Source: Verrucomicrobiota bacterium (GTDB taxonomy: Bacteria; Verrucomicrobiota; Verrucomicrobiia; Verrucomicrobiales; DEV007). From it: a stretch of DNA of 54,818 nt. Under the pieces are notes generated by a model. The model searched no databases, was not told the origin of the DNA, and saw only the letters and a program-made list of their open reading frames with translations. This document shows positions 29,960 through 37,989 of the stretch, in pieces. Numbering within the stretch: the first letter of the stretch is position 1; every line of letters starts with the position of its first letter. Where the stretch lies: positions 1 through 54,818 of the forward strand of contig DAOUQC010000024.1 of NCBI GenBank assembly GCA_030625775.1, given 5' to 3'. The translations under genes and the position numbers were made by a program.

Positions 29960-29981
29960 GTTACGATTTTGAAATTGTAAC
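29960..29981. promoter_or_regulatory. 22-base dyad before sixA
   Basis: GTTACGATTT (29960-29969) is an inverted repeat of AAATTGTAAC (29972-29981) with one G-T wobble and a two-base centre. It lies in the 78-base gap between the dehydrogenase and sixA genes, 41 bases before the sixA start. It has no T-run, so it looks more like a dimer-binding site than a terminator. The regulator is unknown. Confidence 0.4.
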
Positions 29982-30022
29982 ATTGCGGAATGCGCTTCTA
30001 TGGGCAAGCATAGCAGCAGAAA

Positions 30023-30517
30023 ATGAAAGATTTGATTTTAATACGCCATGCGAAATCGAGTTGGGAAGAAGCCGGGGTCAGTGACCGGGAGAGGCCGCTC
30101 AATAAACGTGGATTGAAGGATGCTTCAATAATTGGAGCTGCTTTGCGCGAACGTGGCGTGCAGCCAGAGGTGATGATTGTCAGTTTGGCGGTTCGCGCCT
30201 GGACGACTGCTGAATTGATTGCCGATGAACTGGAGTATCCGCGTGGGGAATTGATTCAGGAATCTTCGATTTATGCAGCAGGGTTGGGAGCACTGATGGA
30301 TGTGATACAGAACATTGACGAGGAAGTGGAAACCGCTTGCATGATTGGGCACAACCCGGGTTTCGAGGACCTGGCCAATAGTTTGATTCCAGGAATGCTA
30401 GTGGAGCGCATGCCTACTTGCGGAGTGGTTCGTTTGCGATTAAAAAGTGATACATGGGGTGCTGCCGGTGTGGGTGATGGTGAGCTAGTGGAATTTTTTA
30501 GTCCAAAAACACTTTAG
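30023..30517 (+). CDS. sixA: SixA-like phosphohistidine phosphatase
   Basis: The 164-residue protein has the histidine-phosphatase catalytic start 'LILIRHAKSSW' (Arg8, His9), as in SixA, and the 'GHNPGFEDLANSL' motif that carries the second catalytic His. SixA removes phosphate from histidine of HPt domains, such as those of the phosphotransferase NPr or ArcB. No phosphorelay gene is in this window. It has its own 78-base upstream gap, so it may have its own promoter. Confidence 0.85.
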   Translation: MKDLILIRHAKSSWEEAGVSDRERPLNKRGLKDASIIGAALRERGVQPEVMIVSLAVRAWTTAELIADELEYPRGELIQESSIYAAGLGALMDVIQNIDEEVETACMIGHNPGFEDLANSLIPGMLVERMPTCGVVRLRLKSDTWGAAGVGDGELVEFFSPKTL

Positions 30518-30615
30518 TCGTCAAGGGGCAGTGGGAGCTGATGGGAGGTAATCCGGCGGCTTCTGAGTGCGGCCTTCTGAATCTTGTTTGCTGATTTCAA
30601 AATACCTATACGACT

Positions 30616-31827
30616 GTGAAAACTTTATTAATGAGCAATGAGTTCCCGCCGAATGTTTACGGCGGGGCAGGTATTCACGTTCAGTATTTAGCCAGAGAAC
30701 TGGCTAAACTCTGTGACGTGGAGGTGCGTTGTTTTGGCGAGCAGTTGGAGGAAGGGGGAAATCCTGTGGTTCGTGGTGCGGGTTGGGATCGCTCGGGTTA
30801 CACGGCTCCTGAGCACTTGCATTCAGTTTTCGGCGCTTTACAGCGGTCCCTGGAATTTAATACACGCGGTATTGATGCGGATGTTGTGCATTTACACACC
30901 TGGTATACCCACTTTGCTGGGATAGTTGCCAAGCAGGCGTATGGGTTGCCAATGGTATTGACGGCTCATTCGCTTGAACCTTTGCGCCCCTGGAAACGTG
31001 AACAATTGGCGGGAGGTTACGATTTTACGGTCTGGTTGGAGAAAACAGCTGTCGAGATGGCAGATCGGGTGATTGCCGTTTCTAAGGAAACCAAGGCGGA
31101 TATCCTCAGATGTTTTGATGTGCCGGAGGAGAAGGTGCCGGTGATTTACAATGGCATCGATCCCGATGAATACCGTCCGCTGCAGGCCCCGGAAAAATTG
31201 AGGGCGCACGGGGTAGATCCTGATCGTCCCTATGTGTTGTTTGTTGGCCGGATCACCCGCCAAAAGGGAATCGTTCATCTGGTGAATGCGATTACTTATC
31301 TCGATCCGGAAACGCAGGTGGTGTTGTGTGCAGGTGCCCCGGATACGCCGGAGATTAAAGCGGAAATGGTCGCTGCGGTGGAAAAAGCAAAGGTTGCAAA
31401 TCCTCATATCGTCTGGATTGAAGAAATGGTGAATGATAAGACCAAAATTGCGCTTTATTCCCACGCAACAGTGTTCTGTTGTCCTTCGATTTATGAGCCT
31501 TTCGGGATCATCAATCTTGAGGCGATGGCTTGCGAAACGCCTGTCGTTGCGTCAAAGGTAGGTGGAATGAAAGAGGTGATCGTTGAAGGGGAAACCGGAT
31601 CTTTCGTGGAATTGGAACAACAGAGCGAAAGTCCTTTTGAAGCAGTCGATCCTGATACTTTTGCCAGGGATTTGGCCGAAGCGATTAACCGGCTTATGGG
31701 TGACCCTCAACGGTGTGATAGAATGGGTAAGGCCGGGCGACGGCGGGTGATTGAGAAATTCAGCTGGTCGGCAATCGCACAGCAGACACTCGACTTGTAT
31801 GAGGAAGTGTGTTCCGAGAAAGGGTAG
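30616..31827 (+). CDS. GlgM-type glycogen synthase (GT4 family)
   Basis: The start is the GTG at 30616 (403 residues), just before the family's opening 'LLMSNEFPPNVYGGAGIHVQYLARELA'. This opening and 'VHLHTWYTHFAGIVAKQAYGLPMVLTAHSLEPLRPWK' match the actinobacterial ADP-glucose-type synthase (TIGR02149), a GT4 enzyme unlike E. coli GlgA. The GT4 sugar-binding motif 'PSIYEPFGIINLEAMACETPVVAS' is complete. In Mycobacterium, GlgM forms maltose 1-phosphate for the GlgE pathway, so the product here may be maltose 1-phosphate or glycogen (inference). A GlgE partner is not in view. Confidence 0.87.
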   Translation: MKTLLMSNEFPPNVYGGAGIHVQYLARELAKLCDVEVRCFGEQLEEGGNPVVRGAGWDRSGYTAPEHLHSVFGALQRSLEFNTRGIDADVVHLHTWYTHFAGIVAKQAYGLPMVLTAHSLEPLRPWKREQLAGGYDFTVWLEKTAVEMADRVIAVSKETKADILRCFDVPEEKVPVIYNGIDPDEYRPLQAPEKLRAHGVDPDRPYVLFVGRITRQKGIVHLVNAITYLDPETQVVLCAGAPDTPEIKAEMVAAVEKAKVANPHIVWIEEMVNDKTKIALYSHATVFCCPSIYEPFGIINLEAMACETPVVASKVGGMKEVIVEGETGSFVELEQQSESPFEAVDPDTFARDLAEAINRLMGDPQRCDRMGKAGRRRVIEKFSWSAIAQQTLDLYEEVCSEKG

Positions 31828-31849
31828 AGCTTGTTAATAGTATAAAGGA

Positions 31850-31865
31850 ATTTCAAATTTGAAAT
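31850..31865. promoter_or_regulatory. 16-base perfect palindrome before obgE
   Basis: ATTTCAAATTTGAAAT reads the same on both strands and lies eight bases before the obgE ATG (31874), in the 46-base gap after the glycogen synthase gene. Its position over the ribosome-binding region suggests it could be a repressor site or an mRNA fold. A palindrome in A/T-rich DNA can also occur by chance. Confidence 0.35.
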
Positions 31866-31873
31866 AATTTAAA

Positions 31874-32992
31874 ATGTTTGTAGACCATATTAAAATTCAA
31901 GTTAAGGCGGGGAACGGCGGTAATGGCAGCGCCAGTTTTCGTCGGGAAAAACGTGAAGCGAAAGGCGGCCCGGATGGTGGTGACGGAGGAAGGGGGGGAG
32001 ACGTTATTTTTCAAGTGGATCTCAACACCGACCATTTAAAAACTTTTTTCTTTCAAACTCTGCATAAGGCTGAGCATGGTAAGAATGGATCGAGTAACAG
32101 GAAAACTGGTAAATCAGGGAAGAACCTGCTTTTGAAGGTTCCTCCGGGGACTCTGGTCTATCGAGGCAGTCGACCGGTAGAAATAGTGCCCCAGGATGCG
32201 CCGGATTGGGGAGGGGAAGGGCCAGACGAGAGGAAGGTGAAAATGACTGCCGGGTTTGAACCCTTGCTTGAAGAGGATGCACTGGCAGCTGAACCCCTTG
32301 TAGATTTGACGGAAGTCGGTCAGAAGTTTGTTTTGTGCAAAGGGGGCTCGGCGGGTAAGGGGAATGTTAATTTTAAATCAGCTACCAACCAGGCTCCTAC
32401 TGAAACCGTGCCGGGAGGGATTGGTGAGGAAGCGGTTTTTTATCTGGAGTTGCGGAAGATCGCTGATGCCGGTCTGGTGGGATTCCCCAACGCGGGCAAA
32501 TCGACTTTGCTGTGCGCTTTATCCGCAGCCAAACCCAAAGTGGCGGCTTACCCTTTTACTACACTTAAACCAATGGTTGGAGTGGTGGAGTTCAAGGGAT
32601 TCAGTCGGTCCACGATTGCTGATATTCCCGGTTTGATCGAGGGGGCTCATAAAAATGTCGGTTTGGGGCATGAATTTTTGCGTCATATCATGCGCTGTCG
32701 CTTGTTGATGTTTGTGGTTGATATGGCGGGCACGGATGGTGACGAACGGCATCCGATTTCCGATATCGAGATGCTGCGGACGGAGATCAAGCTTTACAAC
32801 GAGGAATTGGCATCGAGGCCCTGGGTGATTATCGCCAATAAAATGGACCTGCCGGAAAGCCAGGCCAATCTCGAGGCGCTGAGGCAGAGATTTCCCAAGA
32901 TAGAGGTGATTGCGATATCGAGCAGTGAGGAAACAGGGCTTGCTGTTTTGAAGGAGCGGCTTCAGGTTTTGATAGGTCATCGCCCGGAGTAG
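31874..32992 (+). CDS. obgE: Obg/CgtA GTPase
   Basis: The 372-residue protein has the glycine-rich Obg fold at the N-terminus ('VKAGNGGNGSASFRREK', 'GGPDGGDGGRGGD') and a GTPase domain with G1 GFPNAGKST (203-211), G3 DIPGL and G4 NKMD. It binds the large ribosomal subunit and links growth to nucleotide levels. Between 'GTLVYRGSRPVEI' and 'DLTEVGQKF' there are about 38 extra residues (about 104-141, Pro/Asp/Glu-rich), where typical Obg proteins have only a few. The C-terminal OCT domain is absent. It lies in the run of rightward housekeeping genes. Confidence 0.94.
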   Translation: MFVDHIKIQVKAGNGGNGSASFRREKREAKGGPDGGDGGRGGDVIFQVDLNTDHLKTFFFQTLHKAEHGKNGSSNRKTGKSGKNLLLKVPPGTLVYRGSRPVEIVPQDAPDWGGEGPDERKVKMTAGFEPLLEEDALAAEPLVDLTEVGQKFVLCKGGSAGKGNVNFKSATNQAPTETVPGGIGEEAVFYLELRKIADAGLVGFPNAGKSTLLCALSAAKPKVAAYPFTTLKPMVGVVEFKGFSRSTIADIPGLIEGAHKNVGLGHEFLRHIMRCRLLMFVVDMAGTDGDERHPISDIEMLRTEIKLYNEELASRPWVIIANKMDLPESQANLEALRQRFPKIEVIAISSSEETGLAVLKERLQVLIGHRPE

Positions 32993-33046
32993 TGGAGAGA
33001 AAGCTGGAGGAGGATAGACTGTAGGCTATAGGAAAGATAGAAGGAG

Positions 33047-34198
33047 ATGTTGAGGACTAGGAAGGATCTGGAGGCAGCGGAGAGTGCGGGGCTTTGTTCT
33101 TATGCGCAGCGGGTGGTCGATAGTTTTGGGCGCGAAGTTCCGGAGCCGGAACATCGTTTGCGGACGGCCTACCAGCGTGATCGTGCCCGGGTGATTCACT
33201 CGATGGCTTTTCGCCGTCTGGAATACAAAACCCAGGTGTTTCTGAATGGCACGGGGGACCACCTGCGCACCCGCTTGACGCATACCATGGAAGTGGCCTC
33301 GATCAGCCGAGTGATGGCGCGGGCTTTGGGTTTGAATGAGGATCTTGCTGAAACGATTGCCCTGGCTCACGACCTGGGGCACTCGCCCTTTGGGCACACC
33401 GGTGAAAAGCGGTTGAACGAATTGATGAAGGGGGCAGGTGGATTTGATCACAACCAGCAGAGTCTGCGTGTGGTTGAATTTTTAGAATCGAAGTGCCCGG
33501 GGATGCCGGGCTTGAACCTGACCAGTGAGGTGAGGGAGGGTTTACGCAAGCACCAGCATGAATTTGTGAGGACCGATCCACAAAGCGGCAGTGAGATCAG
33601 GTATCCGTCTCCGTCATTGGAGGCGCAGCTTGCCAATGTGGCTGACGAGATTGCCTATTACAGTCATGATCTGGATGATGGTTTGGATTATGGTTTGTTG
33701 AAAGAAGCAGATTTGGAAGGCATCGAGCTCTGGAGCCGCTGCGCAGACCGGGTGAGGCAGGATTATCCTGGTTTTGAAGGAGGGAGTTTTCGTCGTCAGG
33801 TGATACGTAATCTGATTGATCTGGAGGTTGAAAACGTGGTGGAGGCTACTGCAGCTCGAATTGAGGAGGCGGCAGTTCAATCGGCAGAAGAGGTGAGGGC
33901 CTGTGAGCGGAATTTGGTGGCTTACAGTGATGAACTGCGTGCTGCTAATGCGCAGCTACGCAAATATCTGTATCAGAACCTGTATTACCATCCGATAGTC
34001 GCTGAGCCGAATAGTCAGGGAGGGGAGTTGATTGAGAAAGTATTCCATTTCCTGGTCCAGCACCCTGAAAAAATGGGCAAAACCAGTGTTGCCAGGATTG
34101 AAAGCGAGGGGCTGGAGCGAAGTGTTTGTGATTATGTGTCCGGTATGACCGACCGTTTTCTTTTTATCGAGGCCGAACGTTGTGAGAAGGAGGGTTGA
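33047..34198 (+). CDS. dGTPase-like HD-domain triphosphohydrolase
   Basis: The 383-residue protein has the HD metal site: 'RTRLTHTMEVASISR' (His79) and 'ALAHDLGHSPFGHTGE' (His108, Asp109), plus 'FDHNQQSLRVVEFLE' and a later 'AYYSHDLDDGLD'. The N-terminal 'YQRDRARVIHSMAFRRLEYKTQVF' is typical of the deoxyguanosinetriphosphate triphosphohydrolase-like family, which splits dNTPs into nucleoside and triphosphate. It starts at the ATG at 33047, directly after a purine-rich stretch. Substrate preference within dNTPs is unknown. Confidence 0.92.
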   Translation: MLRTRKDLEAAESAGLCSYAQRVVDSFGREVPEPEHRLRTAYQRDRARVIHSMAFRRLEYKTQVFLNGTGDHLRTRLTHTMEVASISRVMARALGLNEDLAETIALAHDLGHSPFGHTGEKRLNELMKGAGGFDHNQQSLRVVEFLESKCPGMPGLNLTSEVREGLRKHQHEFVRTDPQSGSEIRYPSPSLEAQLANVADEIAYYSHDLDDGLDYGLLKEADLEGIELWSRCADRVRQDYPGFEGGSFRRQVIRNLIDLEVENVVEATAARIEEAAVQSAEEVRACERNLVAYSDELRAANAQLRKYLYQNLYYHPIVAEPNSQGGELIEKVFHFLVQHPEKMGKTSVARIESEGLERSVCDYVSGMTDRFLFIEAERCEKEG

Positions 34199-34372
34199 GG
34201 CTTGTATTTTGCAATATTGGCTTCTCTCATCTGCTGGTTTTTCCGGCTGTGACATTTTTTCTCTTTCAGGTGATGTTTTCGTTGCAAAGTTTGATTTTTG
34301 TGATTTTGTGGCCGCGACGAAACTGAATTAAAAACCATTGATAGCATCAGGGTGATGCTGGAAAAAAAAGTA

Positions 34373-34630
34373 ATGAGCGAAGTAGCGACAGATCTGAAGG
34401 AGTTCCAACTGCATGAAACCGACACCGGAAGTGCGGATGTGCAAGTGGCTCGTCTTACCCAGAGAATCAATCATCTCACCGGGCATCTCGGCGATCACAA
34501 AAAAGACGTGTCTTCACGTCGTGGTTTGCTAATGCTGGTAGCACGTCGGCGTAAACTTCTGGATTATCTTGCCAGAACCGACAATGAGCGTTACCAGAAA
34601 ATGCTGAAAGGTCTTGGATTGCGTCGGTAA
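34373..34630 (+). CDS. rpsO: Ribosomal protein S15
   Basis: I chose the ATG at 34373 (85 residues, [12 protein letters not shown]); upstream GTG 34352 and ATG 34355 would add seven or six residues. The conserved S15 signature is complete: '[20 protein letters not shown]', '[12 protein letters not shown]', '[11 protein letters not shown]' and the C-terminal 'GLGLRR'. It binds 16S rRNA in the platform of the small subunit. It is followed by pnp, an order kept in many bacteria. Its stop codon lies in the loop of a terminator-like hairpin. Confidence 0.96.
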   Translation: MSEVATDLKEFQLHETDTGSADVQVARLTQRINHLTGHLGDHKKDVSSRRGLLMLVARRRKLLDYLARTDNERYQKMLKGLGLRR

Positions 34631-34645
34631 CCCCGACGCTTTTTG
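34621..34645 (+). terminator. Intrinsic terminator with the rpsO stop codon in its loop
   Basis: GCGTCGG (34621-34627) pairs perfectly with CCGACGC (34633-34639) around a five-base loop that contains the TAA stop (34628-34630), and is followed by TTTTT. A second small dyad TGCGTTTTAAACGCA follows at 34644-34658. This would end or weaken transcription from rpsO into pnp. Confidence 0.75.
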
Positions 34646-34680
34646 CGTTTTAAACGCAGTGATCTTTTCTTTGTGGCGGG

Positions 34681-34838
34681 CCGGTCTATTGTGACCGGGA
34701 TATCAATTGAAAGCTTGATTGAGTAGCCGGGACGGAAATCGCACCGCTGAAAAAGCGAGCGCATGAAACAAACGAATGCCTGTCATCAGGGTGAAAATAC
34801 ACGCATGATCATGTGGGTTCATCGAAGCCAGGGCATTC
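34681..34838 (+). ncRNA. Structured leader before pnp
   Basis: Several hairpins can be drawn by eye. CCGGTC/GACCGG (34681-34698) has a six-base loop. ATCAA/TTGAT lies at 34702-34719. A longer arm pairs GAATGCCTG (34774-34782) with CAGGGCATTC (34829-34838), one base bulged, and encloses the palindrome CATGATCATG. In E. coli the rpsO-pnp spacer forms a hairpin cut by RNase III, through which PNPase controls its own synthesis; this leader could act alike. The pnp ribosome site AGGAAGGA (34911-34918) follows 8 bases before the ATG. Confidence 0.4.
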
Positions 34839-34926
34839 CCAGGTAACAACAGAGGCAAGCTTCACCGCTTCATTATCCAGAAGAAAAGGGAATCGTCAAT
34901 TTAAGTAAACAGGAAGGAATAAAAAA

Positions 34927-37074
34927 ATGAGTATAGAATCAGTAACGTGCCAGGTTGGCGCACATGAAATAAAAATTGAAACGGGTAAAATGGGCAAACT
35001 TGCCGATGGAGCCGTAACCGTAACTTGTGGAGACACCCTTATTCTGGTGACCGCAGTTTCGCAGACCAAGGTGAGAGACGGCCAGAGCTGGTTTCCCCTG
35101 TCAGTTGAATACAAAGAAAAAGCCGCTGCTGTGGGACGTATCCCCGGGGGGTATTTCAAACGTGAAGGTCGTCCGACCGAGAAAGAAATTTTGACCTGCC
35201 GGATGACGGACCGCCCTTTGCGCCCGCTGTTTCCTAAAGGTTATTATTACGATACCCAGGTGGTGTCTTTGGTATTGAGTGCAGACGGGGAGAACGATCC
35301 CGACATCCTTACCATGAACGGCGCTTCTGCTGCTCTTTGTGTGTCAGACATACCTTTTGCAGGGCCAATCGCCGCTGTGCGTGTGGGACGTGTGAATGGT
35401 GAATTGATCGCTAATCCGACTCACAGTCAACGTCTTGAGAGTGATCTTGATCTTATCTATGCTGGCCGCCGCGAAGGGGTGAACATGATTGAAGGGGGAG
35501 CTTTGGAAGTTTCGGAAGAAGACTTCAAAAAAGCCTTGGAATTTGCTCAAGCAGCTATCGAGCCGCTTTTGACTGCACAGGAAGAACTGGCTGCCAAGGC
35601 AGGTAAAACCAAACGTGAAGTTGAGTTGAACGTAGTTCCCCAGGAGCTGATGGACATCGCTTTTGAAGTGGCTGGAGAGCGCATCGCAGATGCTATCTAC
35701 AAACCAAGCAAACTTGAGCGAGGAAAAGCGGTCGGTGCTTTGCAAAAGGAAGTGGAAGAGAAGGTCAAAGAAAAGTATCCCGATGCGACACCTTTCGATA
35801 TCGAGCGTGCTTTTGATTACCTTCAGAAGAAAGCTTTCCGTATCGGCATCATGAATACGCAGAAGCGTGCTGATGGACGTGGTGTCGATCAGATTCGTGA
35901 ACTCAGTGGTGAAACCAGCCTGATGCCTCGCGCTCATGGTTCGGCCCTGTTTGCCCGTGGTGAAACCCAGGCTTTGGCCTTGGCGACTCTCGCTCCTGCT
36001 GACGAAGCTCAGTTCCTCGACGGATACACCGGCGGAGAAGACAGCAAACGTTTCATCCTGCATTACCATTTTCCTCCATTCAGCGTGGGTGAAACAGGTC
36101 GTATGGGTGGCATCAACCGTCGTGAGATTGGTCACGGTGATTTGGCTGAGCGTTCGTTAAAAGCCGTCATTCCTGATGTGGAAGAGTTTCCTTACGCAGT
36201 TCGTGTGACCAGTGAAGTGATGGAGTCCAATGGCTCGACTTCAATGGCTTCGGTTTGTAGTGGCAGCATGGCTCTTTACGATGCGGGTGTTCCCTTGAAA
36301 CGTCCGGTCGCTGGTATCTCAGTCGGATTGGTTTCCGAGGACAACGATTCAGAAGAAATTGGTGAATATTACACCTTGCTCGACATCATTGGATCCGAGG
36401 ATTTCTTCGGTGACATGGACTTCAAACTTTGCGGAACCAGTAAAGGGATTACTGGTTTTCAGTTGGATTTGAAACTTACCTACATACCACTGTCATTGTT
36501 TTTCGAAGCGATCGATAAAGCGAAGGTGGGACGTGGAACGGTTCTGGAAGCGATGGAAGGATTCATTGCTGGACCAGAAGCTCTGAGCGAACACGCGCCG
36601 CGAATTGAGTCCTTGAAGATTGATCCGAATCGTATCGGTGAGTTGATCGGACCTGGTGGTAAAGTGATCAAAGGCATTCAGGCTGAAACCGGTGCTGACC
36701 TCAACATCGAAGATGATGGCACCGTTCACATCTACGCAGCCAAAAAAGAAGGCCTGGATCGCGCAGTCGATCTTGTGAAGCGCATGATGGCTGAAGTCGA
36801 AGTCGGTGAAACTTATCACGGCAAGGTGGTCTCAACGACCAACTTTGGAGCCTTCGTTGAAGTGTTGCCAGGCAAGGACGGAATGATTCACATCTCCGAA
36901 TTGGCTGACTTCCGCGTCGACAAAGTCGAAGATGTCGTAAAAGTTGGTGACATGGTCTGGGCCAAGTGTATTGGCGTTGACGATCGTGGACGCGTGAAAA
37001 TGAGCCGTAAAGCGGCTATGGCAGAACGCGGCGAAGAAGCCGATAAAGAACTGGCTGGAGAAGGCCAGGACTGA
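34927..37074 (+). CDS. pnp: Polynucleotide phosphorylase
   Basis: The 715-residue protein has two RNase PH-like domains ('PGGYFKREGRPTEKEILTCRMTDRPLRPLF' region; 'ESNGSTSMASVCSGSMALYDAGVP' region), a KH domain near 555-615 ('RIGELIGPGGKVIKGIQAETGA') and an S1 domain near 625-700 ('GKVVSTTNFGAFVEV'). It degrades RNA phosphorolytically from the 3' end. It has a good ribosome site (AGGAAGGA) and follows rpsO after a structured spacer. An intrinsic terminator follows. Confidence 0.97.
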   Translation: MSIESVTCQVGAHEIKIETGKMGKLADGAVTVTCGDTLILVTAVSQTKVRDGQSWFPLSVEYKEKAAAVGRIPGGYFKREGRPTEKEILTCRMTDRPLRPLFPKGYYYDTQVVSLVLSADGENDPDILTMNGASAALCVSDIPFAGPIAAVRVGRVNGELIANPTHSQRLESDLDLIYAGRREGVNMIEGGALEVSEEDFKKALEFAQAAIEPLLTAQEELAAKAGKTKREVELNVVPQELMDIAFEVAGERIADAIYKPSKLERGKAVGALQKEVEEKVKEKYPDATPFDIERAFDYLQKKAFRIGIMNTQKRADGRGVDQIRELSGETSLMPRAHGSALFARGETQALALATLAPADEAQFLDGYTGGEDSKRFILHYHFPPFSVGETGRMGGINRREIGHGDLAERSLKAVIPDVEEFPYAVRVTSEVMESNGSTSMASVCSGSMALYDAGVPLKRPVAGISVGLVSEDNDSEEIGEYYTLLDIIGSEDFFGDMDFKLCGTSKGITGFQLDLKLTYIPLSLFFEAIDKAKVGRGTVLEAMEGFIAGPEALSEHAPRIESLKIDPNRIGELIGPGGKVIKGIQAETGADLNIEDDGTVHIYAAKKEGLDRAVDLVKRMMAEVEVGETYHGKVVSTTNFGAFVEVLPGKDGMIHISELADFRVDKVEDVVKVGDMVWAKCIGVDDRGRVKMSRKAAMAERGEEADKELAGEGQD

Positions 37075-37132
37075 TGATTGATCTTATAAAGCTCCCCGGA
37101 TGATTCTGGGGATGCTTCGTTAAGTAACTTTT

Positions 37133-37170
37133 AAAAGCCTTTCCTGCTACATAGCGGGGAAGGCTTTTTT
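37133..37170 (+). terminator. Intrinsic terminator after pnp
   Basis: AAAAGCCTT (37133-37141) pairs with AAGGCTTTT (37160-37168) across an 18-base loop and runs into further T residues. It lies 58 bases beyond the pnp stop and before the convergent MOSC gene. Confidence 0.8.
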
Positions 37171-37256
37171 ATTGGTATATTCCCACCAAACTGTACCTAT
37201 GAACATATGTGTGGAAGGTTAGGAGCACAGGATTGCCGATGTCCCCGTCGGCGCTC

Positions 37257-37889
37257 TTAGCTGAAATCGTCCCGCCAGCTTTGAGTGAGTGCGGGCAAGG
37301 CGATAGCCTTTCGCCGGTCTTCGTGATGATCGGTGTCGAAGTATCTAAGGCGGGTGATGTCGGCAACTGAGAGGGAGTTTTCTGCTCGGTGGATTTGGTG
37401 GATTTTATCTCTTGTTTGAATCACTCCGGTTTTGATTACGCGCAGGTAAAATCCGGTCTTCAGGCTTTTCAGGAAGGGGCGGAGGAGCTGGGGGGCTTGC
37501 ATGATAATTCCCAGTTTGAAACAGGGCACACGCGGCTGGGAAACTTCGAATTCTGCGCTGTCGCCAATGCGAAAATGATCCCCGATCATGACCTCGGTTT
37601 CGAGCAGGCCCTCGGTGCTCAGGTTTTCCCCGAATTGCCCGTAGGGGAAATCGGCAGCATCGCGTCCGAGTAAATCGGCGAAGTGCTGGTAGTGCTCGTG
37701 AGGGAAGGCATAGACAGCTTTGTCGATGCCGCCATGAACAGAAAGATCGGCCTGGCCATCACCGTCCAGTCCATGGGCGTCAACTGGTACGGGTGCGCTG
37801 ACTGGTATCTTAAAGATACCAGTGGTGATGGTCTTGTTTTGCCATTCGATGTTTAGGGGAAGAGATCGATTTACGGAAAGTAGACGCAT
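37257..37889 (-). CDS. MOSC-domain protein (YiiM-like)
   Basis: The 210-residue protein has a MOSC core: 'DAHGLDGDGQADLSVHGGIDKAVYAFPHEHY', 'FGENLSTEGLLETEVMIGDHFRIGD' and the conserved Cys in 'SQPRVPCFKLG'. MOSC proteins carry molybdenum-cofactor or sulfur chemistry; E. coli YiiM reduces N-hydroxylated compounds. No partner reductase is adjacent. It is convergent with pnp and stands alone. Confidence 0.85.
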   Translation of the reverse strand: MRLLSVNRSLPLNIEWQNKTITTGIFKIPVSAPVPVDAHGLDGDGQADLSVHGGIDKAVYAFPHEHYQHFADLLGRDAADFPYGQFGENLSTEGLLETEVMIGDHFRIGDSAEFEVSQPRVPCFKLGIIMQAPQLLRPFLKSLKTGFYLRVIKTGVIQTRDKIHQIHRAENSLSVADITRLRYFDTDHHEDRRKAIALPALTQSWRDDFS

Positions 37890-37934
37890 GTGGGGGGAAG
37901 GGGGAGTATCAAATGATGAACAAAAAGTAGAAAT

Positions 37935-37968
37935 AAAAAGGGCCGGGTGAAATTCATCACACCGGCCC
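37935..37968 (-). terminator. Intrinsic terminator downstream of the sialidase gene
   Basis: GGGCCGG pairs with CCGGCCC with further GTG/CAC pairing, and read leftward the hairpin is followed by TTTTTATTT. It lies just beyond the sialidase stop (37990). Confidence 0.82.
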
Positions 37969-37989
37969 GATTGTTAAGATTTACTGGTC

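Noticed and set aside
30584-30616. TTGTTT-17-TATACG as promoter of the glycogen synthase gene
   Set aside because: The -10 ends three bases before the GTG, so transcription would start inside the coding region.
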